DNA from: JABSQH01 sp039177505
GTDB lineage: Bacteria; Actinomycetota; Acidimicrobiia; Acidimicrobiales; Ilumatobacteraceae
Reading direction: 5' to 3'
Assembly (NCBI GenBank): GCA_039177505.1
Contig: JBCDFR010000016.1
Coordinates: 1 to 64,000 of the forward strand
Length of the DNA stretch: 64,000 nt
Part shown: positions 62,226 to 64,000 of the stretch, in pieces
Layout of the letters: each line of letters begins with the position of its first letter
Numbering within the stretch: position 1 is the first letter of the stretch
Notes under the pieces: generated by a model
Seen by the model: the letters and a program-made list of their open reading frames with translations, nothing else
Databases searched by the model: none
Told to the model about the DNA's origin: nothing
Program-made: the position numbers and the translations under genes

Positions 62226-63056
62226 CTAGGTGCGGTCGCGATCACGCCACGCGTCGCCGATGCGCACCGTGAGGTCGGCGATTCGCTTGTCGCGGTCCAG
62301 CAGGCTGCACGACGCGCAGTAGCCGTGCGGCGTCTCGTACGCCAGACAACAGGTACGGCGCAAGGCGAGGGTGAACGCATCAACGTCGGCACGTTCGGCG
62401 TCCAGCAGCTCCACGGTCGGCCGCACCCGCTCGAGCCGATCGAGGAGACGACGGCCATCGGTCCACGGATCAGGCGCTTCACCCGCCCACAGCGCGCTGT
62501 TGATCGCTGGGAGCGCGAGGTTGCCCCACAGGTGACGCCGACCGGTACGAGCATGACGATGGAGTGCGTCGATGACCGCGTTCATCGTCTGCTCATACAG
62601 CACGACGGCAAGATGGTCGAGCATCGTGTCGTCGTCGACGACGATGCAGTCCGGAGCACCGGCCAGCTCATCGTCGGCCAGGACCCACGCGGCAACGCTT
62701 TCGACGGCGACCCTGGCGGCGGCGCCGCCGATGAACCGCACCCAGGTCGTCTCCGGATGCATGACCGGCACTCGCCGGGAGCGCATCCATGTCACGGTCG
62801 CCGGAAACGGAATGAGCGAACTGAAACGCTTGCCGAGCAACGAGGCCGCGGCCTTCGGTTTCGCCGTCTCGACCCGATCGCTGAACGCACCGAGCAGCTC
62901 GTCGAGGCGCTCGGGATCGGCATCGAGGTCAGCGACACAGAACCAGCCGTCGCCTGCGCGGCTCGTCGGGTCGTCGGTCCAAAAGTCGAGACCACGTGTC
63001 TGCCAGCGCTCCCGGATCTCGGCGTACACCGCAAGGGCCCCCGTCGGGTCAGCCAC
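62226..63056 (-). CDS. FhuF-like ferric siderophore reductase (2Fe-2S)
   Basis: A 276-residue protein with the C-terminal cysteine pattern CC-x10-CxxC (CCLAYETPHGYCASC), the signature of FhuF-type iron reductases that bind a 2Fe-2S cluster. The body is helical and resembles the siderophore-iron reductases, with LWGNLALPAINSALW in the middle. It overlaps the binding-protein gene by 8 bp and is probably translated with it. The role is to reduce ferric siderophore after import. No membrane helix is seen. Confidence 0.8.
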   Translation of the reverse strand: MADPTGALAVYAEIRERWQTRGLDFWTDDPTSRAGDGWFCVADLDADPERLDELLGAFSDRVETAKPKAAASLLGKRFSSLIPFPATVTWMRSRRVPVMHPETTWVRFIGGAAARVAVESVAAWVLADDELAGAPDCIVVDDDTMLDHLAVVLYEQTMNAVIDALHRHARTGRRHLWGNLALPAINSALWAGEAPDPWTDGRRLLDRLERVRPTVELLDAERADVDAFTLALRRTCCLAYETPHGYCASCSLLDRDKRIADLTVRIGDAWRDRDRT

Positions 63057-64000
63057 CCTGGAGGATCTCCACGATGTTGTCGACCACGTACTCCACGGCG
63101 AGGACGTTGCCGGTGAACCACGGCGCCGGGTCGACCATCACCACTCGGTCGTTCTGCACCGCGTCGAGCTGGCTCCACAGTGGGTTCGATTGCAGTGCGG
63201 CGAGTGAGTCGTCTGCGTCGGTACCGAACAGCAGGATCAGGTCGCCATCGAGAAGATCGACACGTTCGGGACTGACCTCCACGAATGCCCGTCCCTCCGC
63301 GTCCGATGCCTGGAGGTCGGGCCGGGCTACGCCGAGCTCATCGAGGACCTGTCCAGAAAACGATGTGCCGCCGGGCAGGTATCGACACGAGTCACCGAAG
63401 CATCGGATCACGGAGACCTCGGTCGCCAGCTGCTCGGCGGTCAACGTGCTGCGGGCTGTCTCGATCTTCGCGTCGGTGTCGGCGATTCGTTGCTCGGCAA
63501 CAGCGGTCTGGCCAACGGCTGCGCCGACGTCGCGCAGTGAGTCGCGCCACGGCCGCGTCGTCACCACGTCGACCTCGGCGACGTCGGCGATCTCCTGCAA
63601 CAGCTCTGGTCCACCGACTTCGTCGAGGGTCTTGGGATTGATGAGCAACAGATCGGGATCGAAGGCTGCGAGTTGCTCGAAGTTCAAGTCGGTCCGATCC
63701 GGGAGCACCTCGACGCCGTCGGCGAGCGCCACCAGGTAGTCGGGAATCGTCTGGCGATCGGCGAAGCCGGGAATTCCGGCAACGGGCAGACCCAGTGCCA
63801 GGGCAGCATCGAGGATCGCCTGATCGCTGACGACGATGCGCTCGTACGCCAGGTCGAGCATGGCTGCGTCGTCGGAGATGGTGGTCGAGCTGGCGGTCGA
63901 CGTCGCAGCGGCCGCTGGCGCCGCAGTCGTCGGTGGCGCCGTTGTGGATGCAGCTGTACTTGGCACCGACGAGGAGGGAGCCGTCGCAGTCGAGCTGACG
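63049..64000 (-). CDS. Iron-siderophore ABC transporter substrate-binding protein (runs off the right edge)
   Basis: The C-terminal part of an FecB/FepB-type periplasmic binding protein, open to the right edge. The first visible codons are a Ser/Thr/Ala/Pro-rich tether (SSTATAPSSSVPSTAASTTA), so a lipoprotein signal is expected just outside. The binding fold begins at YERIVVSDQAILDAALALG, with LNFEQLAAFDPDLLLI typical of siderophore binding proteins and a C-terminal VVMVDPAPWF. Its stop overlaps the FhuF-like gene start region. The permease and ATPase are not in the window. Confidence 0.85.
   Translation of the reverse strand, partial: VSSTATAPSSSVPSTAASTTAPPTTAAPAAAATSTASSTTISDDAAMLDLAYERIVVSDQAILDAALALGLPVAGIPGFADRQTIPDYLVALADGVEVLPDRTDLNFEQLAAFDPDLLLINPKTLDEVGGPELLQEIADVAEVDVVTTRPWRDSLRDVGAAVGQTAVAEQRIADTDAKIETARSTLTAEQLATEVSVIRCFGDSCRYLPGGTSFSGQVLDELGVARPDLQASDAEGRAFVEVSPERVDLLDGDLILLFGTDADDSLAALQSNPLWSQLDAVQNDRVVMVDPAPWFTGNVLAVEYVVDNIVEILQGG

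Overview
The window is 64 kb of GC-rich, gene-dense chromosomal DNA from an actinobacterium. Three mycothiol-linked genes (mycothione reductase, a DinB/mycothiol-type isomerase fold, and an Rv2466c-type CPFC oxidoreductase) and an F420-type luciferase-like oxidoreductase support this. So does the fhaA-fhaB-pstP-rodA-pbpA-pknB cluster with trpG, crgA and tRNA-Leu(CAG), which has the same order as the origin-proximal region of Mycobacterium tuberculosis except that pknA and the DUF881 gene are absent. GC content, gene style and the acyl-CoA, amidohydrolase and Lon complement would fit an Acidimicrobiia member such as Ilumatobacter; that placement is inference. No phage, insertion sequence, CRISPR array or rRNA was seen.

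Layout. 1-12.7 kb: a molybdopterin oxidoreductase cut by the left edge, NUDIX, mycothione reductase, a class V aminotransferase, an aldonolactone oxidase, an LLM oxidoreductase, an amidohydrolase, a mycothiol/DinB-fold protein, a membrane beta-propeller, small zinc-ribbon and GNAT proteins, and tRNA-Ala. 12.8-14.9 kb: an NfeD-flotillin pair. 15.0-21.3 kb: a sugar operon (DeoR regulator, lipoprotein binding protein, two enlarged ABC permeases, GalT). 21.4-26.0 kb: TetR with a divergent MFS pump, a second MFS protein and a monoglyceride-lipase-like hydrolase. 26.3-31.4 kb: decayed ArsR and SRPBCC genes, a GH65 phosphorylase, a second amidohydrolase, and a ribbon-helix-helix-like protein preceded by three 8-bp direct repeats. 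31.5-37.3 kb: fatty-acid genes (acyl-CoA dehydrogenase, MarR, thiolase), a decayed nucleotide cyclase, a hydroxyacid dehydrogenase and a Gfo/Idh/MocA oxidoreductase. 37.5-46.1 kb: a CPFC thiol oxidoreductase, a heterodimeric ABC exporter translationally coupled to a PQ-loop protein, a cold-shock protein, a thioesterase-VOC-SpoU operon and a ferredoxin reductase. 46.2-52.7 kb: Lon, a class III aminotransferase, MarR and a long-chain acyl-CoA ligase. 52.7-62.2 kb: DnaA-box-like palindrome, crgA, trpG, a dispersed inverted-repeat element, and the cell-wall kinase/phosphatase/elongasome operon on the minus strand up to tRNA-Leu. 62.2-64 kb: a FhuF-like iron reductase and an iron-siderophore binding protein cut by the right edge.

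How the genes work together. The sugar operon pairs uptake with galactose-1-phosphate processing, but has no ATPase of its own. In the pkn operon, kinase (PknB), phosphatase (PstP) and two FHA readers sit with the RodA glycosyltransferase and PbpA transpeptidase, so phosphorylation can control wall growth; kinase and phosphatase share an unusual extracytoplasmic poly-Thr tail. The main unexplained signals are the enlarged sugar permeases, the octamer repeats at the RHH-like gene, the dispersed GAAATACCGGGGAT element, the DnaA-box palindrome next to crgA, and a hairpin that covers the ribosome-binding site of the cold-shock gene.
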